Origin: Bimastos eiseni
Taxonomy: Eukaryota; Annelida; Clitellata; Crassiclitellata; Lumbricidae
Length of the DNA: 64,000 bases
Assembly (NCBI GenBank): GCA_959347315.1
Contig: OY365806.1
Location: 31,808,818-31,872,817, forward strand
Direction of reading: 5' to 3'
Shown here: piece after piece, positions 55,301 to 64,000 of the stretch
Numbering within the stretch: position 1 is the stretch's first letter
How the letters are laid out: every line of letters begins with the position of its first letter
Program-made: the position numbers and the translations under genes
The notes under the pieces: model-generated
What the model was told of the DNA's origin: nothing
The model's database searches: none
Seen by the model: only the letters and a program-made list of their open reading frames with translations

Positions 55301-58300
55301 CAGTACAGTAACAGTAAAGTAGTATTACAATTGATTGTACTAATGATATGAATTAATCCTTCAAAAGTAAATATAATAATAAAAATGAAGAGCCCAAAGA
55401 TCTGAAAAACTATCAATACAATGAAGAGAATTAATTTTTGCACACCACTGCCAAATGGCTGATGACAAATGAAGTAATGTATGTAATGTATGATAATATG
55501 TACACATTACATTACTGACTACAAAGTCAATAATACGATAGGAGAAGAACTGGTCAAACCTTTTTTGAGGTGGTGACAGTAGGGGGATCGTTCCAGGCAG
55601 AGCCAGGAGCCAGTGGAGTGTAAGCTGGTAGTGGAGCGCCTGGCGTTTGAGAGCCTGGGTTTGCCATCGTCTGGCTAAAAACACATTATAACGAGACAAT
55701 CATTTACGCAAAACCAACTCATGAAAATAAAAAAATTATGTTCAACTATTAAAAATAAAACATAAACAAACCAAACAGAAAATCAATAATAAAACAGCCC
55801 AACAAGCAGGCAATCAGCGGCTAACCAGCGAGAAAGCAAGGCAATCAGACAGGTAAATCAGAATCAATCAGTTAACCAGCTACAGAATAAATTTAATCAG
55901 TCAATCAGCAAGCCAACACACAATATACTGTTTTTTAAGTACTGAATTTTAAGTACTCGTGCGTCCCTACATCATATTACATTACTGACTACAAAGTCAA
56001 TACTAAAATGATTCCATTGAGGAAAGAATCAAGATCATGCTCATGGTCAGGCCATGTCGGTTACAAGCTGTATACAACTCTGTCTGTATACATATATACA
56101 TTATACACGTCTGTTTGCGACCTGGTTGTTGACCTGGTTGCTACAAAGTCGAGTTATCGGTCGCTATGTTTTGGCTGCCTGGGGAGTTCTACCAGATCCT
56201 TGCTTCCCTACATCAAGAAGAGAACACTGTGCACTGCATAGGTCTCTCCCATTGGAAAAATCTTCCTGCGAACATTCGTGCTATCTCTGCTAGATCGGGT
56301 CAAGTAACACAGCCATCGTTTGTTATGACTCACTTATTCAAATCTCGATTTGAATAAGTCATGACTTTCTTAGACAGCCATGTAAGTAAGTATGTACTTT
56401 ATTGAACCACTTGGAAACGCACTGCGGGTACATCAAACATGTTGACCGGACAATTCGGTGACGGACAATTCGGCGCCTCATATTTGTCAAATCTTCTGAG
56501 ATGTTTTTAAAAGAATTCAATTGAATCCTACCCATGTGTATGTTGATAATCTGTTGGGGTATAGAATGGTTGCTGCTGCTGCTGCTGTTGTTGCTGTGTT
56601 GGTTGCTGGAAAGGGTCATACATCCCGACGGGTGCAGGATTTAACGATGCCTGAGCTACAGACTTCGAAGCCCCGTACTTGCTCAGTGGACCTACAACAT
56701 CAGGTATCAATCTTAAATAGACATTGGTTGCAATTAGATGTCAGTTTCATTCAGGTATCAATTTTATTTGGTATCGGTCGTCATAGGAAATCTTGGGTGC
56801 ATCAAAAGGAATAAATCATCTGAAAACAGTCTGTACTATACTCACTGTTCGACATCCTACCTGCTTTTAGGCAAACAATTACAGCAGAAGTGCCTACCTT
56901 TAGAAGTGACTGAGGGTGCCACTGGGGTTGGAGCCGGCTGATTGACATAGCTGGGCTGAAGATTCGTTGGCTGGGTAGAATAGAAGGGTTGGCCAGTTGG
57001 ATAAGGGTTGCTCCCTTGGATGTAGGAGCCAGTCCCATGCGACGATATTGGCTGAAATGGCTGTGTTGCACTTGGTTGCTAATGAACAACAGACATTGTT
57101 GGTTGGTATGTCATTCTTGAATGCAGACAATGGATTTAAAGAATTAACAATTACAGTGCTCTTGAGAATTTTCTTTATAAAATTGATTTACAAATCATCA
57201 TTCCAAAAAAATTTTGTGATAAAATTAAGCAACAAATAATTATTATCGAGTGTTTTCGTCAAAATGCTCATTAGTTATAGTATGAATTTTTGAAGGAATT
57301 TGTGTTGTCTGTATATACCACAAAATAATCTGAGCATAGTGCCACACTGTTGGATCTCCTGAGCCCATTCAATAATGAGCTTTATACATCACACACTGCT
57401 ACACAGTAAAATGATTAGTTTTAAAACAGGTAGTTTTAATTAAAATGACCTGTTGTATATCTTAGTCGTTGAAACAGAAGAATGATGAAAATTTCTGCTA
57501 CAAATCAACTCTATAAACTATTTCTCACAGAAGGTGGAGATATAACAATACAATTCTCAGGCAACGACTTTGTAACCATTGAATCACACATACAAACAAA
57601 TCTTGTTATTTTAAACATGAAACAGTTAATTGATACATGTATCAGTATTTCTTCGACAGTTTCACCTTGTATGTTTGACAACGACTGCGAAACTGACTGT
57701 CAATCTAGCCCTTTTGTTCTATTTCTAGCCTGCAACACCCTTGTTTTGTAAGATCCTTACTCCAAGCACCTCTCTTAGTCAGTCTGTTTATATCTGTCTG
57801 TCTTTATCTCCTTGTTCGTTCCTCTGTGTCTTAGGCTCACACAAAGAACTGCTAATGAATCTACCGTGTAGTTAGCACTTGTGGTCCTAGATCGCGGTTG
57901 TTGACTCGGTTGTGGTGTTGCTTGACGCAGTTTCTCTGGTTTCACATCGATCACATTGAAGGGACGAGGGGGAGCCTTCACGTTGACAGTGTTTTGACCG
58001 AGTGAGTGGAAGAGACGGTCACGAAGGACTGCAATCAGTGGCTGCACATGGAAATCGAGGACATTTGAGCAAACAAAGCTAATCTTAAGCAAATAGATAA
58101 ATAGCATTAAATTACATAAACAGCAGTTACTGTGTAGGGACCTTGAGCAAGTCCTTCGCACAATTGCTCTGCAGTACAACTGCAATTGCGCCGTCGAGGC
58201 ATGCAGTTCTGAGCAAAAGATGTTGGAAGAAGGGCGATATCAAATTTCTCAATAAATAAATAAACCTTAAACAATTAAAGTTACACAAGCAAGTGTTCTA

Positions 58301-61300
58301 TTTAAATAATAAATAGACCATACCATGAATTCAAGCAATTATAGTCACATCAATTACAGTAGTGTCGATTATGTAGAAGTATATAACTAAGCCCTATTAC
58401 AGAGATAAATTTGTGCTGACCTCATTTGATTTTCCAAGGTACTGCAGAGCAGTCTGGGAGCATCCCTGGGCTGCCAACATATAAGCATACTCGTTCAATG
58501 CCCGAGCAAAGTCTGTACTGGTCACCTCCTGCTGACCAAGGGAAGACTCAACGGCCTTTTGTAGCACCATCACCTTCTCCACTAGGTCCTGCAAGTCCAA
58601 AAAGCATAAGAAAATATTAATATTATTATTATTATTTATATACAGTAGCTTATCACGAACAACAGAGCTAATTATTTATATAAAAAAGTTATTATAGTTT
58701 TATGACCCAAAAGGGGAAGGAAAAGAAGACTGAACATGCTAAGTGATCTGGACAATGGAGAACCTTCTGCAACTAAGAAGAGGAAAGCAAGCGACAGAAG
58801 GAGTTGGAGAGAAAGGAAGGGGAGGACAAGAATCATCCATGTCACAAACCTGCTCATCAGCAGAAGACTGAAGAAGAAAAGACCGAACAAAGAACATTGT
58901 AACGAACAAGGAATTTTTTATCCCAGTTAGACATTATCTCTCAGGATTTTATCACTAAAATTACAAGCATTGTAAAACAACCAGAAATTATTACAAATAT
59001 ATATTAATATTTGAACCAAACAATATCTTAAAAGATTAGCACTCTATCCATAAAGGTACCACATAATCACAGATGTAAGAAACTCACTAGCACTGTAGTA
59101 CCTAATACCTGGATCAGGAGCGCCTCTGAGTAGTCGATCTTGAAGGGGCGATATAATAAATTCGTACATAGATAGATAAAGTAAGGTACTGCCATTGCAA
59201 GGAAGTGATCAAATTATGAGAGAAATTTAATATGGAACGACAAGTCTTCACAAAAGTTTGGCTTCCTAAGGCAATTTACTTGGACAATTCAGGACTTCAT
59301 TAGAGTTGATATCTACAATAACCCCCCTATGTCAAAACTAAACAACAACAAAAACAATAATAATTTATTATTATTACCAACACTAAACTATGTTTCTTGT
59401 TGTCTCCTAAGGGACTACACTTACCTCGGGTACAAAGTAAAAATGCTGCTACTGCCAGTAACAATAATAATGCATTAATGTGTGCTCAGGCATTTGCTTA
59501 AAAACCCATTATATGCCAACAAAAATAAAATGAAAAATAGAAAAAAAGCCCACTAAACAACATTTTCACCTCTTAAAGAAATTTGGCATTCCTTAGAGAA
59601 ATTTAAATCATTACCTTAGAAAAACAATAATAACCAACATATATCAAATAGAAACAATTCATTCCAATACTTTTATGCCATTGCCTATCACAAAACACTT
59701 TCACACACAGGTCCGCCAACAAACATTCCGGGCTCCTAGGCAGAGCACTCATAGAAATCTTGGCTCCTAGGTAGGGCAGTCACAAACCTCTAAATTATAT
59801 TTAGGCTTCATGAGAAAATTTATTAAAAAATCGCTGGGCATTTGCCCCTGCCCTTGTCTTGACAGACCTGTTCAGGCTGAAAAATCCTGATAAGGATTAG
59901 TTATTCTGTTCTAAATCTTATGGAATAAAAGTTAAAAAATACTATTAGTAGTAGTAATAATAATACTAATAGCTATCCAGTCTGACATCAATGAAGACTA
60001 GCACTAATGCTTCATCCAATTTCAATCTTGATGAATCCTATGTAAATAAAAATAATGTAATAACTACAACAATAATGATGATGATCTTAAAGAAGCCAAC
60101 CTGCAGTGCATGTGGGGAATTTCCCTTTGCCAAATTGAAATTCCAACTCAACACGAGCTGATCGATGTTTCCAGCAACAACGTAACAGAGCTGAGCATCC
60201 GCCAAATACTCATCGTTGCCCTCTGACTCCAGTCGAGAACCAAGCAAATCTGCACAAAAAATAAGAATTGGCTAATCTGTTTCCAAGACAGGGGCATCAC
60301 AACCCTCCAGATGTCAATAAATGTTACAGAGAATTTAGAACATCTGGACTGGATAATAATTACTAACATCTACACAATAAACTATTCTTCTTCAACCCTT
60401 AGGAATCAAACGTTGCCATCCTTCTCCATTTTGTGCCTTTTCCTCCACTTTTATATCCTCATCTGTCTCCTTCATCCATCACCAAGTCCAAAAATATATA
60501 ATTTTTTATTAATGTATTACTGAAATTTGATACCGCCCTTCTTCCAACATTGTTTGCTCAAGTGCACACACACGCCTCGACGAAGCATTTGCAGTTGTAC
60601 TGCAGAGCAATTGTGAGCAAAGGACTTGCTCAAGGTCCCTACACAGTGACTACCCGGACGAGGGTCGAACCCGCTCACTCAGCCCACACCTTTACCCTAG
60701 AAACGTCTTCATGAATAAATCTTCTTGATAAATGTCAAAATAAACTATATGAGATAATTATTATTCAAGTGGGATAGAAATTAAACAAATCAACTTCAAA
60801 CCGACATACTGCAAAGGTAGGAAAACTCTCTGCCGTCAACATAGGTCAACACAATCGCCAACGCCTCTTTCCATTTTCCCAGGTCACAAGTTCGAATGAT
60901 GCTCTCAAAGTTACGTGTCACGATGGCCAACAGCAGCTACATGCAATGAAAACTTTCAATGAATTATTTAAATTGTTCATCTATTTAATTAAATAATTAG
61001 AAGAAAAAGCCAAAAAGAAGTACTGTAAGATAGGCCCAGCAAGGTAGGATGTGACAGTATAGATGATTAACTGAAAAATGATTAACAGTTTTTGCAACTT
61101 ACTGAATAGATTGTAGATTAAGTAGATTGTACATAGATTAAAATAAAACCAAAAAGAATTTATTCACCAAAAACTCTTACACGAACACATCTCTTTCTGC
61201 AGTCTGGAAATGTAAAAGTAATGTAAAACGTTCAAGTAGAAGATTGAACACCACACTTCACAACTTATGAAAGTTTTACGTTGCAACAGAACAAATAAAT

Positions 61301-63652
61301 ATTAATTATTAAAGTAACTTAAATGGAACTAGGTAAACAAAATTCATTCACGAATATTAAAATTTATGTAGCACCTTTCAAGAAGTAAACTCGGTGCTCC
61401 CAGCCCAACCATGGCGATACAAATCAATCTTAAAAGCAACTTGTGAAACAAGAATGAAACAAAATACACATGAAATACCTGACTAACTCCTGACTTGATT
61501 GACTGCAGCACTCGTGTCTGAGTCCCGGCAAGCAGCTCTGATCCACCAGCGATTGCCAGAATCATCGCCTCAGCCTGACGATTGTGATGCAGGGCCACAT
61601 CGACCGCAGCCGCAAAGTTGGCCGTCAGCAGGGCCTCTGTCATGAGACCGTCGCAGTCCGATCCGACGGAGATGGGAAGTCGCGTCACCGACGACACAAC
61701 ATCAGACTTTGTGGTGATGTCGTCAAAAGGCGAAGCGTCGTGTTTGTCTGACACCCTTGCAAAAGCACCAAGTCCTGTCATTCTGTTATTGATCTCAGCT
61801 AGTTCTTCTTCTTCCTCCTCTTCCAGGTCTTCTGTTTCCGTACGCTTGGCAGAGACTTCGTTTGAATTTGTTATCGTTGGTTTTGTCAAAGTGATATGGT
61901 GTGATACCTTGTCACGTGTGGACAACTGGCTGTAGTTAAGGAGTTCCAGGTAGAAGCTTCGGGGATCTGGCGTGAAGCTTGCCTGTTGAAATTTCAAATT
62001 TTTTTTACAGTGAATGCTCTGCAGCATGTGTCCCAGCAATGCATGCATTCACTTGATGCAGTTAAGACATCCATCCAAAGCTACCAACAAGAGGAATTGC
62101 AAATGCATGGTTCAAGCATTAAAGCAATGCCTAATAATCATTTGCATGTTAATCGCTCCTTGCCTCTCATTTACCTATGAATGAGTGACACATATTACAA
62201 TGTCCTTTACAGCATTCCTTTTTAATTTTCCATTTGGTTTTTGGTTTTTTACTGAGTGAGTCAAAATTAAAATTGTTTACACAGTGATAACTAGCATGAA
62301 GACAGATTTATAACTTACAAATAATTATTTTCATCTGAAAAAGAAATACAATTGGGCTTTAAAGTTTAACCAAAGAGCAATAGTTCAAGCAATAGTGTAA
62401 ACGATGATAATGCTGTAGCAAGATCTTTGAAAGTAGCACCCATATGAGCCATCAGCAGTACAGATGCAACAACTGTCTTATGGGAGTAAGGTACAAAGCA
62501 TATAGAAGCAATTCATCTAAGACAATTTAAAGACTTCAGAGAAGAGACTTCAATTAAAAAAAATGACAAACAGCAGAAATTACATCTTACTTTCTACCCT
62601 CATGCTCTATCATCCAAGACCTCCTCTTTATCCTGACAGACTCAACATATCAACAATAATAATTATGTAGTTCACTCTGTACTGCCATGGATACCTGAAC
62701 ATCTTATTTCTTTCATTTATCATACTTATTAGGTGCACAAGGGCAGTAAATTTGGATCTGAGGAGCAACTGTTCAGGCTAGATGCGAATTCTCCGAGGTA
62801 GTCACAACACATATGAATTTCAACTGTAGATTCAGCAGCCTAGACTTGATATTGTGCCAAACAGCCATCATTTCAAATGATCTCTAAATATTCTAATCTA
62901 ATAACTCCAATAGTCCCAGCTTTTAGAGACTTAAGAACTAAATCAATGTTGTTTTAAGTGATCTGCAATTTGTTCCTACCTTAAGGAAGCTCCAGAGCTC
63001 TCTTTCTGCTTTGTCTTGACTGATCAAGACCTTCGAATCACAGAACACCAGGTACTGACCAGAGGCAATGGTGGTTTCCAGATGCTTTGACCGCTCAACC
63101 AGATCCAATTCCGTTACCACCTGGCTGATTGTCACCACTGGAGGAACTGACTGACCATGGCTCGGTTTGGGATTTTCAACACAGATCAGTTTTCCACCAA
63201 ACTGGAAAACATAAGGTCGTGGTAAACAAACTTCTTCAGAATAGATATCATGAAGAGGTGTGCATTATGACAAAAGCATAGATTAATAAGTCATTAGATG
63301 AGACTTCCATAGGTCTTCAGAGCAATGTTACAGAACTTGCACAGTTAGATGCAGCAATTCCACCTACAGCAAAGGATGCAGTCACCGGCCTCCGCAACCA
63401 CTTCGGCGCCTTCTTCATCATCGTCTCCTCCGGTTCATGTGTTGCAGCTGGCTGTGGCATCGGTTGTGAAAAAGGATCAAGAGGGAATGCCTCTGTGACC
63501 TTGCTTGGCGGCTGAGTGGGGGGTGTTCCACCCATGAGTGAGTAGACACTGATGTGGCCGTCGAAGGAACATCCGGAGATGATGCCTGGATTACGTGGAC
63601 ACCACTGCACATCAAAGCTCCAACGATTGCTGGTGGGAACCTCACAAAGCAC
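52163..63652 (-). CDS. SEC31A: SEC31 (COPII outer coat), partial, fourteen exons, minus strand
   Basis: SEC31 pairs with SEC13 to form the COPII cage on vesicles leaving the ER. Fourteen exons, 5' to 3': 63368-63652, 62980-63201, 61479-61982, 60810-60936, 60101-60249, 58421-58588, 57865-58041, 56898-57078, 56532-56691, 55560-55674, 54600-54743, 53664-53804, 53083-53154, 52163-52351. They total 2634 nt, 877 residues plus stop, with matching phases at every junction. Order: end of the WD40 domain (DVQWCPRNPG, SFDGHISVYS), SFA-FGGKL and ISQVVTE, alpha-solenoid (LMTEALLTANF, HHNRQAEAMILAIAGG), Pro/Gln-rich region, WNDPP (equivalent to the yeast Trp-Asn that stimulates Sar1 GAP), C-terminal helical domain. 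The N-terminal WD40 blades lie beyond 64000. Vertebrates have SEC31A and SEC31B; an invertebrate normally has one. Confidence 0.96.
52780..53045 (-). mobile_element. LINE 3' end in SEC31 intron, minus strand
   Basis: The minus strand carries a decayed reverse-transcriptase tail (a TTWNGLPLAL-like segment in shifted frames) and then GGAGCGCCTCTGAGTAGATG and GAGGCGCTAATCAGG. The same tail is at 59095-59175 (plus) and 61345-61440 (minus). Confidence 0.65.
53083..53154 (-). CDS. SEC31A: SEC31 exon m
   Basis: After TTTTTTCCAG. PTKKKLDDVRRKLDALYEKL corresponds to human QTKRKLDDASKRLEFLYDKL; 24 codons, phase 0. Confidence 0.94.
53160..53660. other. SEC31 intron, nothing recognised
   Basis: AT-rich intron between exons m and l without repeats I can name. 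Confidence 0.6.
53664..53804 (-). CDS. SEC31A: SEC31 exon l: C-terminal domain start
   Basis: After CAATTTTAG. AIEPVKPVQAQDFRAV, PAEHQVIQEVFEKLVELCQA matches human PDEHLILKTTFEDLIQRC. Phase 0. Acceptors at 53792-93 would break the phase, so 53804 is chosen. Confidence 0.9.
54259..54273 (-). CDS. SEC31A: Possible 15-nt SEC31 microexon
   Basis: On the minus strand a T-rich tract ending CGTAAG is followed by GATTATGCCCCACAG and a good donor GTGAGC. It would add DYAPQ in phase 0 without a stop. The splice sites are the only support. Confidence 0.3.
54600..54743 (-). CDS. SEC31A: SEC31 exon k, Gln/His-rich
   Basis: After CTGCATAG. HPGAPSYEGVLYNPLEYEE, then a run of QHQ and HH; donor GTAATG after HHHQ, phase 0. 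Confidence 0.85.
54893..55110 (+). mobile_element. tRNA-derived SINE, full-length copy
   Basis: The head has a tRNA-like A box (GGTGGCTGATTGATTAGAGC) and a B box (GGTTCGACCCTC). The body contains TGTGTAGGGATCTTGAGCAA and GCAATTGCGCCGTCGAGGCG, and the tail GGAGGGCGATATCAAAATTC then (AATA)n. Related copies are at 58118-58262 and 60520-60692. Confidence 0.88.
55111..55555. other. SEC31 intron, nothing recognised
   Basis: Low-complexity AT-rich sequence with AATAATA-type runs. Confidence 0.6.
55560..55674 (-). CDS. SEC31A: SEC31 exon j with the WNDPP motif
   Basis: After TTTTTAG. MANPGSQTPGAPLPAYTP then SAWNDPPTVTTSKK. Human SEC31A has NGWNDPP here. Trp-Asn is the piece that enters the Sec23/Sar1 active site in yeast. 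Confidence 0.93.
56150..56360 (+). mobile_element. LINE C-terminal remnant and 13-bp hairpin in SEC31 intron
   Basis: Plus-strand frame near 56240-56357 gives NLPANIRAISA and LFKSRFE, typical of the last residues of LINE reverse transcriptase ORFs. It ends in a 13-bp perfect inverted repeat, 56332-56344 with 56347-56359. Low information content, so the LINE reading is tentative. Confidence 0.45.
56383..56435 (+). repeat. Dispersed repeat shared with 22328-22395
   Basis: GTAAGTAAGT followed by CTTTATTGAACCACTTGG. Directly after it GGACAATTCGG occurs twice (56450-56480). Confidence 0.7.
56532..56691 (-). CDS. SEC31A: SEC31 exon i, polyglutamine tract
   Basis: After GTTGTAG. GPLSKYGASKSVAQA, MYDPFQQPTQQQQQQQ, PFYTPTDYQHTHG; donor GTAGGA, phase 2. 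Confidence 0.88.
56898..57078 (-). CDS. SEC31A: SEC31 exon h, Pro/Gln-rich
   Basis: After GTTCATTAG. QPFQPISSHGTGSY, NPYPTGQPFYSTQP; donor GTAGGC, phase 1, matching the next exon. Confidence 0.88.
57120..57860. other. SEC31 intron, nothing recognised
   Basis: The frame 57482-57751 has no domain and lies within the intron on the opposite strand. Confidence 0.6.
57865..58041 (-). CDS. SEC31A: SEC31 exon g
   Basis: After CATGTGCAG. PLIAVLRDRLFHSLGQNTV matches the human QLRDRL block. Pro/Gln-rich tail; donor GTAGAT, phase 0. Confidence 0.92.
58118..58262 (+). mobile_element. SINE, 5'-truncated copy
   Basis: Starts inside the body at ACTGTGTAGGGACCTTGAGC and runs to GGGCGATATCAAATTTC then (AATA)n. 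The tRNA head is missing. Confidence 0.85.
58421..58588 (-). CDS. SEC31A: SEC31 exon f: alpha-solenoid end
   Basis: After GGACTTGCAG. DLVEKVMVLQKAVESS, NEYAYMLAAQGCSQTALQYL; donor GTCAGC, phase 0. Confidence 0.94.
58620..60095. other. SEC31 intron with one LINE tail
   Basis: An AT-rich intron. The LINE tail at 59095-59175 is described separately. Frames such as 58736-58930 lack domains. Confidence 0.6.
59095..59175 (+). mobile_element. LINE 3' tail, plus strand
   Basis: GGAGCGCCTCTGAGTAGTCG and TCTTGAAGGGGCGATATAAT followed by short A/T tail repeats; same family as 52780-53045. Confidence 0.65.
60101..60249 (-). CDS. SEC31A: SEC31 exon e: alpha-solenoid
   Basis: After TTTTTGTGCAG. LLGSRLESEGNDEYLAD, AQLCYVVAGNIDQLVLSW; donor after ALQ, phase 0. 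Confidence 0.94.
60520..60692 (-). mobile_element. SINE copy, minus strand
   Basis: The reverse complement shows the B box GGGTTCGACCCTCG, GTCACTGTGTAGGGACCTTG, CAACTGCAAATGCTTCGTCG and the tail GGGCGGTATCAAATT. The A-box region has decayed. Confidence 0.85.
60810..60936 (-). CDS. SEC31A: SEC31 exon d: alpha-solenoid
   Basis: After GCATGTAG. LLLAIVTRNFESIIRTCD, LGKWKEALAIVLTYVDGRE and FSYLC; donor GTATGT, phase 1. Confidence 0.94.
61345..61440 (-). mobile_element. LINE 3' tail, minus strand
   Basis: The minus strand reads GGTTGGGCTGGGAGCACCGA and CTTGAAAGGTGCTACATAAA, matching the GGAGCGCCTCTGAGTAG/CTTGAAGAGGCGC tail. It begins about 40 bp after the exon c donor. Confidence 0.6.
61479..61982 (-). 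CDS. SEC31A: SEC31 exon c: acidic linker and start of alpha-solenoid
   Basis: After TTTCAACAG. FYLELLNYS, an EEEEEE run, then DCDGLMTEALLTANFAAAVD and AEAMILAIAGGSELL. Donor GTATTT after SGVSQ. Confidence 0.95.
61990..62970. other. SEC31 intron, nothing recognised
   Basis: AT-rich, no repeats or exons noted. Confidence 0.6.
62980..63201 (-). CDS. SEC31A: SEC31 exon b
   Basis: After TTTTCCAG. FGGKLICVENPKP, ISQVVTELDLVERS and ELWSFLK; phase 0 both sides. Confidence 0.95.
63368..63652 (-). CDS. SEC31A: SEC31 exon a: end of WD40 domain and linker
   Basis: After TTTTTGTAG. Begins VLCEVPTSNRWSFDVQWCP and ends PKWLRRPVTASFA. The donor is GTAGGT, phase 0. The retained WxFDxQWCPRNP is diagnostic for SEC31. 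Confidence 0.95.
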
Positions 63653-64000
63653 CTACAAAAAGAAATAATTAAATTCATATCAACAATAATAATAACAGTA
63701 ATAGTAACAGTAATAATAAGAAACACCCTGTGATCAGATTTGGATAATGAATAACCTAATCGCCCATACAAAACTCTGTACTGCCATGATACATATTTTT
63801 CAAGCATGTCATTTTTGATCAATTAGTTGATCACATTTGGGTTTTGCTTTAAGTTTTGCTCAATCAGACTAAAAGTTTTGATCCAATATGTGCTTGTGAA
63901 ATCAGTTCTCTTTTGCCATGGTTTCTGAATGTTCTGGACAATGAATGAAGCCATGGGCACTTGTGCAATGTCAGTGGACACTTGCACTACAGCCTGGACA
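63653..64000 (-). other. SEC31A: SEC31 intron at right edge
   Basis: Intron upstream of exon a; the WD40-coding exons must lie beyond 64000. A short AATAATAACAGT run is at 63680-63718. Confidence 0.7.

Noticed and set aside
61344..61478. Extension of SEC31 exon c to the stop at 61344
   Set aside because: A GT donor follows SGVSQ in the right phase and homology to SEC31 stops there; the extension is intron containing a LINE tail.

Overview
This is a window from an animal nuclear genome: split genes, AT-rich introns and dense transposon debris, with three recognisable protein-coding genes. It carries the C-terminal part of APC (+ strand, 680-13316, N-terminus off the left edge), a complete SRSF10-type SR splicing factor (+ strand, seven exons, 41951-51488), and most of SEC31 (- strand, fourteen exons, 63652 down to 52163, WD40 N-terminus off the right edge). 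SRSF10 and SEC31 converge tail to tail with about 675 bp between their stop codons. The gene set is pan-metazoan. The organism is most likely a marine invertebrate. A Ty3/gypsy element of the Gmr1 type (integrase upstream of reverse transcriptase) is compatible with a deuterostome, but I cannot name the species.

Layout. 1-14640: APC exons and introns, with a 41-bp tandem array in one intron and LINE, hAT and other repeats in another, ending in a 3' UTR with a polyadenylation signal and a perfect 20-bp hairpin. 14640-41900: about 27 kb of intergenic DNA that is almost all mobile-element sequence. It includes a decayed non-LTR retrotransposon (15.6-17.5 kb), a possible 21.4-kb hAT element marked by matching 8-bp duplications (18869-40255) with a 6.4-kb Gmr1-like LTR element nested in it (22732-29155), hAT transposase remains (31 kb), a terminal-inverted-repeat MITE (35.3-35.9 kb) and two LINE 3' fragments in opposite directions (39-41.5 kb). 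41951-51488: SRSF10. Its second intron is a minor-spliceosome AT-AC (U12-type) intron, and its other introns hold MITEs. Between its first two exons lie a solo-LTR-like element, 35-bp repeats and a foldback element. 52163-63652: SEC31, whose introns hold tRNA-derived SINEs and LINE tails.

Exons were joined by comparison with the known human proteins and checked by intron phase. The SRSF10 chain sums to 555 nt (185 codons) and the SEC31 chain to 2634 nt (878 codons), both exact multiples of three with compatible phases throughout. The genes are not functionally linked: APC acts in Wnt/beta-catenin turnover and microtubules, SRSF10 in pre-mRNA splicing, SEC31 in the COPII coat.
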